A stretch of DNA of 64,000 nt from Kappaphycus alvarezii (Eukaryota; Rhodophyta; Florideophyceae; Gigartinales; Solieriaceae): the NCBI GenBank assembly GCA_002205965.3, contig NADL03000170.1, positions 1-64,000 on the forward strand. Reading direction: 5' to 3'. This document shows, in pieces, positions 35,433-47,383 of this stretch. The notes below the pieces were generated by a model. That model was not told the origin of the DNA. It saw nothing but the letters and a program-made list of their open reading frames with translations, and searched no databases. The translations under genes were made by a program, and so were the position numbers. Every line of letters begins with the position of its first letter. Within the stretch, counting starts at the first letter, position 1.

Positions 35433-35620
35433 TGATCATACGGGTGATCTTGCGTTTTTCGACAGGTATGTCCCGATAGATATCGGAGCCATTGTTCTTG
35501 GTGTGATGTGGATCTCTCAGAAAGATCGGTTCAAAGGCTTTTAGAATGGAAAAAACAGAGAAGGGATGAGAGTGGTTATGGTTGGTTGTTGCCGGAAAGG
35601 GACGAGCCTCGAATCCGGAT
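35433..35620 (-). other. copia leader and primer-binding region
   Basis: The 188 bases between the 5' LTR and gag. Directly next to the LTR, the minus strand reads ATCCGGATTCGAGGCTCG, the expected position of a tRNA primer-binding site. It does not match the initiator-tRNA site (TGGTATCAGAGC) that many copia elements use, and I could not assign the tRNA. Confidence 0.5.
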
Positions 35621-35964
35621 TGTCGTGAGACCCGTGATTTCGCGGCTAGCGATCCAACGACGGCAATCGGCGTGGAGATAGGATCACTGTAGCTCTGAAA
35701 TAAAGGAAGGTTTTTACTGAGAAGGGCCGGGGCGGACGCCTCGGCAGTGCAGCGGACAACTGTCTACGCTGCTGAAACTTCTCTGATGATCGTAGGGTCG
35801 GAGTGATACGACTACGACGGACGACGGCGTTATTAGTAATGGTAGATACCCGCGCACCCAATGAGTCGATGCCATTACAGTGGCATCGGCATGCGCCAAC
35901 TTCTTACAGTGCGTAGTACACTGTACAGTATACCGTTGTATTTGCTACGTTGTCCTGTGCGACA
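35621..35964 (-). repeat. 5' LTR of the copia element
   Basis: 344 bp, colinear with the left LTR. It is expected to hold the element's promoter. Differences from the left copy are mostly indels (for example CCAACGACGG against CCACACGACGG, and a GAT-repeat length change). Confidence 0.92.
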
Positions 35965-35969
35965 CTGCA
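35965..35969. other. target-site duplication, right copy (CTGCA)
   Basis: Matches 28626-28630 exactly and marks the right insertion edge. Confidence 0.85.
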
Positions 35970-37391
35970 CTTATTCATTTGGTATTCGACGCAGTCAGAT
36001 CTACATCTTTGCAGATGAGGGGAGTTTCCCGCCCTTGACGGGATAGAACAGCTATGCTCGTGCTCACGCGCCACGGTCATTACCGGTTGGGTTGGCCAAG
36101 AGCTCAAAGGCTTTAGCGGCAGTGCGAAAAGCGTGCAAGGTTCTGAACTTGGATGCTGTTTACGACGAGAGGCTGTGCATTTGATTCCATTTGCCTTGAT
36201 AGCTTTCGCTGCAGAGTGCACAGCTGGCATCCGTTTTGGATTTTGGTGTGGGGGAATGTTGCCATTTTGGATCTGCTGCAACATTGGTTTTGGGAGTTTT
36301 GACTCAGGTATTTGATTTCCATATGCTCTCGCTAGTTTAAGGACATCAAGGCGCACCTATTGGTTCGAATGGTCCTCTTTTAGGCATGGCATGAGCGCTT
36401 TATTTACATGCACAGTACCTCTTTCTGACTATGTTGTACGGTATTCTGTGATTTCTGGATCCCAAAGACGGCAATAATGAAAGCATTTGGCCCAAAAATT
36501 TATGAAAAATCTAATTTCGTTTTTTGCTCTTTGTATTTTTTAAAAAAAATTTATGCGCATTTGAAGCCGAACTTTGGCGAATCTTATTTGCCAATGCGAA
36601 TGGTGTTGGATGAAATTGTGACCACAGCAGTCTCCATCGCCATTGAAACATACTGTAGCTGTCATAGCGTCGCCAGATTTCTGCACCTGCCAAAAACAAC
36701 CCTGAGGGAAACAATGTTCACATGGTTATGATAATTTCAAGCAGATTAGCACACCACACGCTGTAGGGCACTTGAACGTTGTGCATCTCGGCCGAAGAGA
36801 CATGTTCGAGATTTCCACCACCTGCACCCATCCTGGATTAATAATGGATCGATTCGCATCTGCAATGTATGCTACCAAATGACACTATAGTGATACACAT
36901 GTAGAGTGCACATGACATTCCATCGTTTTTGCAGAATCCAGTTGTTTACAGGTTTGACCAAGTTTTACGGGATGTTTCCGTCTCTCCCACCTTACATAAA
37001 CTGATTGCCACGCAAGCTACATGCCGATGCATTGGATATTCATACACACATCGATCACCTGCGTTGCCAAAAACATCAATGTCCGACAAAACTGCAGTTA
37101 GGTCATCCTCTCTATCAATATTCCATTCATTGAAACGTTGGCATTACCATCCTTGCCCATAATATCGTACATTAAAACCAATACATCACCACCATCTCCT
37201 CAGTACATAGATGCCGTGCTGCACCGACGTACCTAGCCTCAAACGCACCACATTTCACCCGACGGATCACCTCACTTCTTTCTGGTGGACCTCTACGTTA
37301 GTCGACTGCTACACCCACAGCACTAATCCACATCCAGAATTCTCTACTTCCTCTAGTCCCCGCCCGTCTCGCCTCATTTCTTCTTGCAACC
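35970..37391. other. no gene recognised
   Basis: Sequence between the copia insertion and the hydrolase gene. An 84-codon plus frame at 36477-36731 ends with a helix-turn-helix-like stretch (VARFLHLPKTTLRE), too weak to call. The promoter of the hydrolase should lie in the last few hundred bases. No clear box was seen. Confidence 0.35.
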
Positions 37392-37934
37392 ATGCTTTCG
37401 TATTTGTTTTTCTTATCTTGTATCCTATCCTTATCCTTCGCCACAACCTGCCCTCAATCCCTCCTTTCAAACTCGTTCCTTCCTTGGGTTCTCTCAACCT
37501 CACAGTCATCTCTGACGGCAACGTCATCTTCGATTCAAACTTATTCTCAGTCCCGATGCTGCCCTTCGTCGCTCTTATCGCGCGTCCTTCGCCCCGTATT
37601 TCCTGCCCGCCTCGGCCTCAACATACTCCTTATCGACACCCCGTCCGCCCGTATCCTCGTTGATTCCGGCGCCGTGAATATACCAGAGCTTCCCTTTTTT
37701 GAACAAGCTGGAAACCTTCTTCGCAATATGAAAGCTGCAGGCATTGCCCCGGAAACCATTGATGCCGTCTTAATAACCCATGGACATGGCGACCATATCT
37801 CAGGTATCAACACTCCGGAAGGGAATAGAGCCTTTCCAAATGCAAAGATCTACGTTCCGCAAGCAGAGCACGAATTCTGGTCCACTATGCCCTAGAGAAC
37901 TTCAAGCCTGCTGCCCTCTCAAACGAGATTGTTG

Positions 37935-38037
37935 GTATGTTGCATGCGTTATCGCTTTACTTTACATCAGCCGCAGTGCCCTGCCATTCTTCTGTTCTAC
38001 TAACACCATCACATCTTGCCCTCTTCGCACTGCGCAG
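37935..38037 (+). other. spliceosomal intron 1 of the hydrolase gene
   Basis: 103 bases, GTATGT...GCGCAG, with a perfect TACTAAC branch site at 37998-38004. The A is 34 bases from the acceptor AG. Removing it joins NEIV to AVLQDIYLRNIEPYLDRL in frame (phase 1). Confidence 0.85.
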
Positions 38038-38229
38038 CCGTGCTTCAGGACATCTACCTAAGAAATATCGAGCCATACCTTGATCGCTTGGTCCTGGTTC
38101 CTGAAGGTGGTTCCCCGTTTCCCGGTATCAAGTTCATACCTGCCCCGGGGCACAGTCCAGGGCACGTAGCCATCCGCGTCTCTTCTAGGGGTGAGCGTCT
38201 GCTCCACAGGTGATTCTTGGGTGACAAAG

Positions 38230-38302
38230 GTACGTCCTGTCCAACAAACAGAAACGGGTGCGACTCAAATCCTTTTCTCAACATGAACACACAATCTGAC
38301 AG
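38230..38302 (+). other. spliceosomal intron 2 of the hydrolase gene
   Basis: 73 bases, GTACGT...TGACAG, with a possible branch site TCTCAAC near 38275. Removal joins GDSWVTK to LVTLHVQNCN, which leads into the conserved ENPEWAFF block. Confidence 0.65.
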
Positions 38303-38584
38303 CTGGTAACGTTGCACGTCCAAAACTGTAATTCCAATTCCTGTGTCGAAAAGCCGGACCAGCTGGAGAACCCGGAGTGGGCCTTCTTCGTCGAGTCCGA
38401 TGAGGATCAAGCTTACCTGACGAGGATTCGGCTTTTAAGCGGGGCTGCGCGGCGACGAGACCTCGTCCTCTCGTTTCATGAGGAGTTCCCAGGACTCGGC
38501 CATGTTACTGAGAACGGTGCTGCCTTTAGCTGGACGCCTGCCACACCACAGCGCCTTGGGATTGGCATTCAGACACAGTGTTAA

Positions 38585-41500
38585 TCGAAATTAGGAATTA
38601 CAATAGCCCCTCTGGTACATCTGAGTTGTGACCGATTCTTTCTTGTTCAAGAGAAACGGGAAATTGTGAGGCGGCTTGCCGTTTGGAAAAAATGATCGGC
38701 TCATGACTACGTGAACGTCCGCTGAGTTTGAGGAAGAGGGAGATTCTGTTCGATCCGCACTAAAGGTTATTTGCAACTCTCTCTGGTGGCAAGTAAATCC
38801 CATTAAGTTCCGTGTTCTGCGACTCAGTGCCTGGCCTCAAGAGCACTTCTTCTACAGCCTACGCGCAGGAAGTTTTCGCCATGTTCCGCGTAGCGTCAGT
38901 GGTTCGAGCACCTTTTTTGAAATGTTTTAACTCCAGTAATCTAGTACAGAGACAGATATATAACCAATCGCTGGACTTCTGCTAGACCGCAAAAGCACTT
39001 TCGCCTGTAACGAATACTGTCGCCTTCCCTGCTTAGTTCCTTAGTAGAGAAACGAGAATTGAACGCCTCGATCTTCGTTGGCTTTTTCGTACAATTCCTG
39101 GCTACATCTTGTTGTTGATCTATTATCCCTCGAAATTGAGAGGAGTTGCAAAATGTAGGACTCCAGGTATACGATACGAAAAAGAACAAAAAGAGCTCTC
39201 GTACTCTACAAGTGGAAGGAAGGGGGATAAAGGACTGTCAGTGAACGAGTCTCTCTACAAGGCACAAGCTGTTCTTCTCGTCCAAATCAGATAACTATTT
39301 CTAAAACTCTTATGCAGTCGGAAGTTGACTTCCAACTGCGGTACACCTGAATTTTACCGGATTGTTCTTTTTGTCTCGTAAAAAGGCACTGTACCGAGCT
39401 TGTAAGGCTTGCTAGTTGCCTCCTATGTGCTAATCGATCATACTCCATATTTGATATTAAGTTTGAGACCTAAGTAATACCCTATATTGTCCGTATCACG
39501 TATAAAAATCCCGTAAAATGAACTCATAACTCACTAATTTATGTGTTATTAAATTTATCCTAACAAGTCTCAACTTGCTTTTTTTTCTTTTACCAAAGAA
39601 TTTAAGTTCCGTATGAAATTCTAACCACACGCAATTTTGACCTAAAACTTCGACCTATGCCCCATAGAAACGCCATTAATTTATTCTACAAGGTATTGCT
39701 CCGCCAGTTCTTCAGCGTTTCTTCAGTAGTTCTCACTTTGGGAACACACTATGTCCTCCTTTTCTCCCATTGTCCTATTCTTTTTCTAAAACACTGCGAG
39801 AAGCTCCCTTTTGAAGGTACATTTGCTCCAATTTTCTCACGCAAAATTTTATCGAGCAGTCCTACGCTATATGAACTTAAACCCTTAATAGGAAAGTCTA
39901 CAGTCACCGCTCATCCCTTCGCGAATTACTTCTCCAGAAACTTTCTGAAAATTGCTCCGAACACGCCGAACTGTGTTCGATTCACTATATATAAATTCTC
40001 TATCGGTTGCCATGCTCGATCATACCAAGACTTGAGCTACAAGAAATAATTTCTGTATCTACTGTAGGGCTCATACTTTGCGATAGTGCTTCACTTCTGG
40101 TAGCTCAAATTCGTAGCGTCCTAATCAAATCCTGTCAGTTAGGCAGAAAAGAAGGTTAATATATCCATCTTTAAGTGCGGTTATCCTTTTCGACATTAAT
40201 GCAACCTGTTTAAACATCAGGAAGTCTTTCTATTGTGAACAGATCGAAATTAAAATATAAATCGCAAAGAATTCATTCGAGGTGCGTTCGGTTCGCGCCA
40301 ATGCAATTAAAATTCCTATAAATTACTGCTTTTGAAAGAAATGGGCCTTACTTCTGAAATTGAAAAAGAATCTATTTGGATGGTCAATATTCAGTTTTAA
40401 GAGGTCAGTTTGAATGCTTTTTCTAGAAAATACAGTCAAGAAAAGCCGCAGTATGTTATTCTTCAGTATGCATTATTGTAAAATTTCATGATCCCATTAA
40501 CTTGTTCGAATTTTGACTAGAATGCGCTCTAAAAGGCAGATAAAGAATCCAAAGCTAATTAGTTTCACAAAATGTCAAGAACATAATCCTGTTCTCATCC
40601 AAAATATGTAAATTTAGAAGAAAACTTCGTAGAGACTTCCCTGAAAAAATGGAACCAATTTTTTTTAAAAAGGAGACACAATACTTCAAAATGGTTAAAT
40701 AAAGTAAATAAGAGTTTGACTTCAATAGGAATTCCAATATTTCGTTTCCTCATAGCCGTTTTTCAATGGAACTTTGAAAATATCTTGAATAATAAACACT
40801 AATTTACATGGTTAAATTATAAAAAATACGATTAAGAACTAACTTCAAGTTGTCGTGATCAAAGGAATATGGAATCTAAACATTGATCAAATATTTCTGT
40901 AATACTTGCTCATTTGAATTGTAAAATTTGTAATGTGAAGTAAAAAGACCATAAATATTTATGGTGTTCACAAAACATTTGAAAACAAAATATATGTAAA
41001 TTTGTTGATAATCGGTTAATTCTTCGTATGATAGAGAGGAAACAGTAATAAATGAAAGAAATGAATTCTTTTATTTTCAATGAAGTAGCAAAGCTATGAG
41101 TAATTTCAATGAACACGATAAAAGTCTTCGTTTCTGGAGGAGTAAACGTGCAAGATTAAAATTGCATCTTTAACAGAAGTTTGCCTACTTTCAAAACAAT
41201 TTGGGTACAGAGACATGGTAGGATGCTCTTAGCGATGAAATAATAAAATTAAAAGATATAAATCAATAATTCATTCGAATGATTACTCGAAACGTTCATG
41301 ATTTTGTCGCATTTTTAGGAAAGAATGGAGGATAGAGTTCTGTGCGTTTTGAATTCCTGTAACTCAATGCTACGAGTCTTCAATATTAGTTTATGTCTTA
41401 GACTGTATGAAAATGCCAAATTAATTTTGCTGACTAGCGAGAGGAACTCTATAGAACGGGTGGGCTGATTTTTCTTGATTAAAAGAGTTAAGTGTGCAGC

Positions 41501-44500
41501 TAAGCAATTAAAGTTCGCTTCAAAACCGTTTAGTACTATAATCTTGAGTAAGTTCAATATCAAATAAAATATTTTTTGCAAAATAGGACCGGGGAATAAG
41601 TTCTGCTCTGATCAGAACGATATGTGAATATATATTTGGTTTTCCTACTATTTTTTCAAAAAAGGAGCTTCATAAAACTTCTCGTAATAATTTTGATCAG
41701 CAGTCAGTATGGAAGAAACAATTATAGTTTCCTCTATAAAGAAAGCAGTATTTTAAGAACACCACAATATATCATTTAAAGTACAGAGAAAGCATATGGG
41801 AATTAAACTATTTTTCTAAGACAATCAGAAGCTATCTTAGACAAACTAAAACAACAGACCTCCAATTTTATACTTATAAACATGTTCATATGTACATTTA
41901 GGATTTTCAAACTTGAAAAATTGTCACCTCTCAGTGCCGTCTTTCCAGCTGTCAAGCAAGATATTCATAATTATTGAAATCGTTTATTTTGGCCTGGGTT
42001 CTAGTAACGAAAAAGTTTTACATACTTAAGCCAAAATAGATCATAGGGAAGATAAAACACAATCTTTTGTAGAACTGGTATTATTTCTTCTTTCCGTTTA
42101 TTTAGTCAAGCAGGCTCAGGACTGCTTTACTCGCAAGCCACAAGGCAGCAGGACTGCATGAATGAGGAAATCATCCAATTGATGCATTATAAGTTTCAAT
42201 TTTCCCGGTACTTGTCCTTAGTAAAATATTGAAAGTGCTTACAAAAACCTGACCCTTCCTGTAGGTATCTAGTAGTAGAGTAAATAAAAATTGGTCTAAA
42301 CATTTTCATGGTATCCTGTAGTACTTTTCACAGAGCTATTCGGCAGTATCCTTTGGTAAAGTCGATATAATCAAATATCTGTTTCCTACATATTCGTGTA
42401 GTGTAGTCGCCAAGTATATTATTGTACATTACAGCGGTTGAGTTCTGGAGTTTGTTCTGCATAGGTGTGTTATGAAACATTCTTTTCAATATACGGTTTG
42501 AGACAGCTAGTGCCGGGAATTTCCAATTCGTGTAATCATTATTTTACAATGCTCCCTTCTCCTTCCGCTGTTTGGTACTTTATTTGATAAATAAGCTTTA
42601 CCGTGGAGAGTATCGATGCTTAGGTGTGAGTTAATACGTGTCGGTGCGTAAAACATTGACTGATATGGGGCGTATATTGGCAGTAAGATGCTTGCCAACC
42701 TTGATTGCAAAGCAGATAAGGTCCTGGAGATGAAGCTTTCGGAGTTCTTGTGCCAGTTTCCGTGACTTGCCTTTTTTCTATAATCTTCCACTACACACGT
42801 AGTTATAGAGCGGTCTATTTCTCATATGTGTCATTGCTAAATACACCTTGTAGACATAATGGAAGGTTTCCTGTTCCTCGTTTTCGTCTATATAGAATAC
42901 GTCTCGAAATCTTGCAGCTGCAAATATGAATGTTCCCTACTGAAATTGGTCTTTGGATATACCGTCGATAAAAGAAGCGACTCTGTAAAAATGTTCTTTT
43001 AAGTTGGATGCAATGATCAACAGTTGCAATCGTATTATTGATTCGGGAATTCTATAATATACAGCAAGTAATTACAATCTACGGACGCGCACCGAATTGC
43101 CATTCTCGGCACGGAATTAATGCGGTTTAGTTTGACTTTCTTTGAAGTGGCCACAGTTAGTTGTTTTTCACTGCCCTTTTTACCGGTATCAAGATTCATA
43201 GGGATCTTAAACTTCTACATTTACAGATTAGAGCGATCTATGCGAATGTAGTGTATCCAAAAGAAATGCATAATTTGATATTTTGCGCCGAAATCAACTC
43301 AGATAACTGATTTAGTGTCGTGTGAAGGAGAAAAAGGTTTAGGTGTTTACTCTTGGAAAATATAGAAAATCTATTCTAAATTCATCCAGACAACGACAAT
43401 CGACTGAATCAAACGGGGGAAATTTCGGGGGTTTTGAATTTGTGTCGTTTGAATTGATGTATTCTATACATTATTTCTTCTGCATTTTGCGATATAGTTT
43501 CTCAGATCTGAGAACGGCCGCTTTGGAATTCTTCCTCGACCCCTTTCGGGTTTTGGTAGATTTTCCAGTTAACTCGCGCCTCTTCTGCTTCTAGTTGAAG
43601 AGGCATAAGCCACTAGGGTACAACTCAGAAAAATTATCCATGTTAAGGGATAAGTTGTTCCCATTTACGAAACTTTACTTTGCTCCTGCGTGTCTCCGAC
43701 AGCTGATCGAATGAAATTGGGGCGGTGCAACTATTTTTAATGAATAGGGAACACGAAAAATTGACATGTGAAGGATGTTGCCGTTGCACAAGGGCAACAA
43801 GCAGCAGTGGCATGCTTGGAGCCGTCAGTGAAGTGCATAATGGGCAGAGCGAAAGTGGGAAGAAAGGTAGAGCGAGGTAGAAAAAATGTGAAGCTTTGTG
43901 ATCAGTCGAGAGCCTACTCCCCGTCTTGCATTCCATGTTTAATCAGAGTGAAATCTACTTAATTACAGTAGTAATAGCACAGTACGCAAGAGAATGCAAG
44001 GAGAGGAGAAAATCAGCTACAGCAATTTCTGAATAACGCAACTGCAAAAAAACATGCGCCATTTAAGCGCACGAGTACATGCGGCATTGGGGCACACGAA
44101 TACCTGAGAGGCAGGGATAGTTTTATGTGCTATCCCTCTACAGTTTAGTTACCCAGTTTTCTGCAAATGAAGTGCACTTTTACCCTCCGTTTCAACTTAT
44201 TTACTCAATTCTTCGCCGGCTTATCGAGTATAAGTTTACTTGCGCTTTATTCTGGGGGTAGGGAACTCTATGAGCTGCACCTGGATTTAGAATGAAAATA
44301 TAATGTGGGTAAAGAACTTGAGGTACCGCTTTCGCTACTTCTTCCAAAGTATCATTTGATCTGTGAAAGGCAGCCTGATTTCGAAAGGCTCCCGTTTGCT
44401 TGCAATCTTAATTATCAGCTCCTTGTATTATTCAACGTACTTGATGCTATTAAATGCATTTTAACCTTCAAGATAGGTAATATTTTCCATAACCGGATTT

Positions 44501-45084
44501 ACAGCTGCTCTTGCAGTATCTCGATGGAAATGCTTGTACTTGACTTCCGACAAATCTTCTCTGATGAGATCGTTATAATCAAAAAAAAGTATTGTAAAAC
44601 AGAAAATTATAGCATGTCAGAGCTGACAAATTAGTAGCCTCCCCTACTGTCGAATCCTCGTTGTTTCACTCAAGAGTATAGGGCCTGTGAACGAGGCGTG
44701 CTTTTATGCACCGTCTGATTGCGGCAGCTTTGATTTGTTGGATTGGAGTTTGCCATTGTTCAAATACATCCTGTGTATGTACGGTGTAGGTACTGTATTC
44801 GCCCCGCCCCCTTCCAGCTATACACGTGGCGCTTCGAGAAGTTTCGAAGGACTCTTGGAGGTGCAATGTACTGTAGTCGAATCGTGATATTTATTACTCA
44901 CTACGGGTGTGGTAAGCTAGCCTATGGGGGGATTAGACAACTGCCTGGCTACGAAAGAGTTAAGGCCAACCTTGCTCCTTGGCCCTTGCACCTTCCTTCC
45001 GTCCGTCGCCAATATACGGAAACCCTTCCGCCTTACTGACATCTCTTCCCCACTACGAAATCTTTTCTGAAAAAATAACATCTC
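38585..45084. other. long AT-rich region without a recognised gene
   Basis: About 6.5 kb, very AT-rich from about 39.3 to 43.3 kb. Frames of 60-130 codons occur (the largest at 39657-40049, plus), but they are hydrophobic or of biased composition and carry no motif I recognise. No RNA gene or LTR was seen. Confidence 0.4.
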
Positions 45085-45202
45085 ATGTACATACGGCCAT
45101 ACTAGGCCAAGTGATGAAGTATGAGCCGGAGGCTCGCAAGCTTGCATCTCGCTCATATTGTACCATTTAGTATGACATGGCCTAGTATGGCCGTATGTAC
45201 AT
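45085..45202. repeat. 25-bp perfect inverted repeat with 68-base spacer
   Basis: ATGTACATACGGCCATACTA followed by GGCCA (45085-45109) is exactly complementary to 45178-45202. Each arm, read outside-in, contains TACGGCCATACTAGGCC. This resembles the first bases of 5S rRNA (TACGGCCATA), but the spacer does not continue a 5S gene. It could be a small foldback element derived from 5S termini, or an unrelated palindrome. Confidence 0.6.
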
Positions 45203-46619
45203 TCGTCTTTACTTTTTATGGGGTGGGCGCGAAGCTGGCCCGGCGGCAGCCGAAACCGTCACGCTTGCAAGCCATTTTTTTAGAATTGTATATTTACATG
45301 GTCGTATCATGTCACATTTCAAGTTATATAGAGGTCCCGAATGTATAAACGGCATTTCCCTACTGCCAGAGAGTACATTCGCAAAATACTCGAAATCGAA
45401 TACGACCTAGTTATTGATACTTCTGTGGTTGCCAAGAGCCCCCCAAAACATATTATTTAAACAATAAGATTAAAATGTGCAGAATGAGGTGACGTATGCA
45501 TCGTAATTGATGCCTGGAGATGCTCGTCAGTGCTTAAAGCTGCTTATTTATTTGACTTCTTTACCAATGCTATCTAGAATAGAACCATTGATACTTGTTC
45601 TTATAATTTGAAAGCTTGACGGTGATGCGTGCTTGAGAACGGATCAACTCACAGTTAAACAGATCTTAAGTCACAATACGATGTAGCAAATCCCATTCAT
45701 TAGTCACGATGCGTAGCAGTAGTGCCTAGGAATTACAATCGGAATTGCAAAGAGTATATAAATGAAGGTTCTGGGAGCGTAGTAAGATAAAGCAAAAAGT
45801 GAAGGTGAAATTGTGATTTACTCCAACTAAATGTCTTATTAACTATGTACTCTGAGGTGGAGTACTTCATACATTGCCGTAGTGCAGATATAATAAGGTT
45901 GAGTGACTGAATAACAATGGTTATAAAAACTGATTGACGTCCGGAAGGGGTAGGGGAACGGGTATATAAACATGCGGCGAGAAATGTTTAGTTCCTCCCA
46001 TTTCACCACTATGGTGGTTTTCATGTGAACACTAACTCGTAAATGAACTGCACTGAACAATCAAAGGGGATGGAGATAACTATTACAATTTCGATACAAA
46101 GCAGCTCTATTCATTGCTTTCATCATCATTTATCCTAAATAGCAAGGCCGCGATCAGCAAAAGTCGGTTGAAAGTTTGAATAATGTGAAAGGTCCACGGC
46201 AGGCATCTGGACATCAGAAACAACATGTTGTTAATGCATTAATTTGTCACGATACATCAAATCTATGAATGTTGCTTGTGAGCTTGTATAACTCCCTCAA
46301 GGCGAGGAAGGAGAATAAGTATTTTATAGTGTTGAGGAACATACGATTACTTCATATGACGAATGTGCAAGTACATGTGGTTTTGTGAGTGTACGTAGAC
46401 TAAGAATGGGAAAGGACAAGTATTTACTTAGTTTTGGTGATAAACTTCATAGTGATATTGGTTTTTCCGTGGGTTTAACAACAATTATGTTAGTGTAATT
46501 TCACTTCTTTGCCTTTTTCTGACAGCTGAAAACTCTCAAAGAGGCTTACAGGTATTACTGTACTTTATCGTTCAACCTAGAACTTGACCGTTATGTTTAC
46601 ACTCTGTACAGTGCTGTAA
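45203..46619. other. no gene recognised
   Basis: Mixed composition with only short frames on either strand, none with a motif. Confidence 0.35.
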
Positions 46620-46652
46620 GCTTGAGCTGATCTACTTTACATCAGCTCAAGC
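46620..46652. other. 12-bp perfect hairpin
   Basis: GCTTGAGCTGAT (46620-46631) pairs with ATCAGCTCAAGC (46641-46652) across a 9-base loop. It lies 120 bases upstream of the dispersed pyrimidine-rich repeat. Confidence 0.55.
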
Positions 46653-46775
46653 AGGTTTACGGTTAGACACTCATCGTTGTCTACATGTCTTCTGGAAACT
46701 TCCTTCGATCAACAGAAAGCATCAATCTACTCGCCTTGAAGTCTACATAAGCCGCGGTCTGTTTCCATCTTCTAC

Positions 46776-46928
46776 CTGAGTAAAGTTCCTCACCATCTTC
46801 TCCTCCCTCATCTCTATTTCTCGGTCCTTCACTCTTTTTACCCTTCTCTCTCTCTCTCCTGCTCTCCCACTCTCTTCCTCACCCTATGTCTGGCTTCCTC
46901 GCTCCCTCTTTCTCGTTCTATTCATCAG
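46776..46928. repeat. dispersed pyrimidine-rich repeat, copy A
   Basis: About 150 bases starting CTGAGTAAAGTTCCTCACCA and rich in CTCT runs. It matches 60430-60577 along its length. It lies just upstream of the composite element and may be part of that element's 5' end (LTR or leader). Confidence 0.7.
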
Positions 46929-47383
46929 ATTATGGGCCCAGGCCGCTAGCGCTGCACATAAGGTTTTCTCTTTCGAGCTGCCTGTTCGATGCGAACCACC
47001 TCGAGGCTACCCTACACTTTATGTGGAGAGAAAACACAGAGAAGCCAAAAAAAAGCATCTAAGGTTTAATTTGACTTCTTTGTCGTCTCTGCACTATCTA
47101 TGACCTTCTGTCTTGTGGCCTGTCTAACGCCCGTCGTCTCGCACTATCTAACTTGGTTGTTTTCGGCCCTCGTCTTTCTTCATCCCCGAACAACAGAACA
47201 AAGTCCATTTTGCGGCCCGACTCCTTGTTGCTACTCGCCTCGTCTCTTGTCACATACCTCGGTTTGTCTCATAGCCCGTGTCTAGTTTCAACAGTAAGTA
47301 CAAATCTTTTCGAAACCTCTTCTTCCTTATATATTTCACGCTTTTCCTCAGCCTTCGCCTAACCTTGCAACGCCCTGCCTCCA

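Larger units (their letters stand above)
28631..35964 (-). mobile_element. full-length Ty1/copia LTR retrotransposon
   Basis: A complete 7.3-kb element on the minus strand, bounded by near-identical LTRs and a CTGCA duplication. Reading from its 5' LTR (right end), it carries gag, protease, integrase, reverse transcriptase and RNase H. The integrase-before-RT order defines Ty1/copia. Unusually, about 1.4 kb between the end of RNase H and the 3' LTR holds a coding region on the opposite strand (29263-30387). The coding part is broken at several places, although the LTRs suggest recent insertion. The host sequence shows a clean insertion, with no other element inside. Confidence 0.93.
37392..38584 (+). 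pseudogene. metallo-beta-lactamase-fold hydrolase, two introns, frameshifts
   Basis: The protein would be a zinc hydrolase of the metallo-beta-lactamase superfamily, close in layout to the methyl parathion hydrolase/lactonase-like group. The ATG at 37392 gives a signal peptide (MLSYLFFLSCILSLSFATTC), so it is probably secreted or luminal. Then FKLVPSLGSLNLTVISDGN, DAALRRSYRASFAPYFLPAS and LNILLIDTPSARILVDSGAV follow. All metal-binding landmarks are visible: THGHGDHISG (about 37776), APGHSPGHVAI (about 38145), TGDSWVTK (about 38209) and FHEEFPGLGHV (about 38480). The last exon contains ENPEWAFFVESDEDQAYL and ends TAA at 38582. Reading it needs frame changes near 37460, 37555, 37610, 37870 and 38205. 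Because every functional motif survives, assembly indels are a fair alternative to pseudogene status. Substrate unknown. Confidence 0.75.

Noticed and set aside
35603..35620. Assignment of a specific tRNA to the copia primer-binding site
   Set aside because: The sequence contains a TTCGA-type word like a tRNA T-arm, but it lacks the expected TGG start and matches no tRNA I can name.
36477..36731. 84-codon frame with a helix-turn-helix-like end
   Set aside because: Only about 15 residues fit, with no flanking transposase motif, so too weak to call.
39657..40049. 130-codon plus frame in the AT-rich region
   Set aside because: Phe/Leu/Ser-rich composition typical of AT-rich noncoding DNA, no motif, no neighbours.
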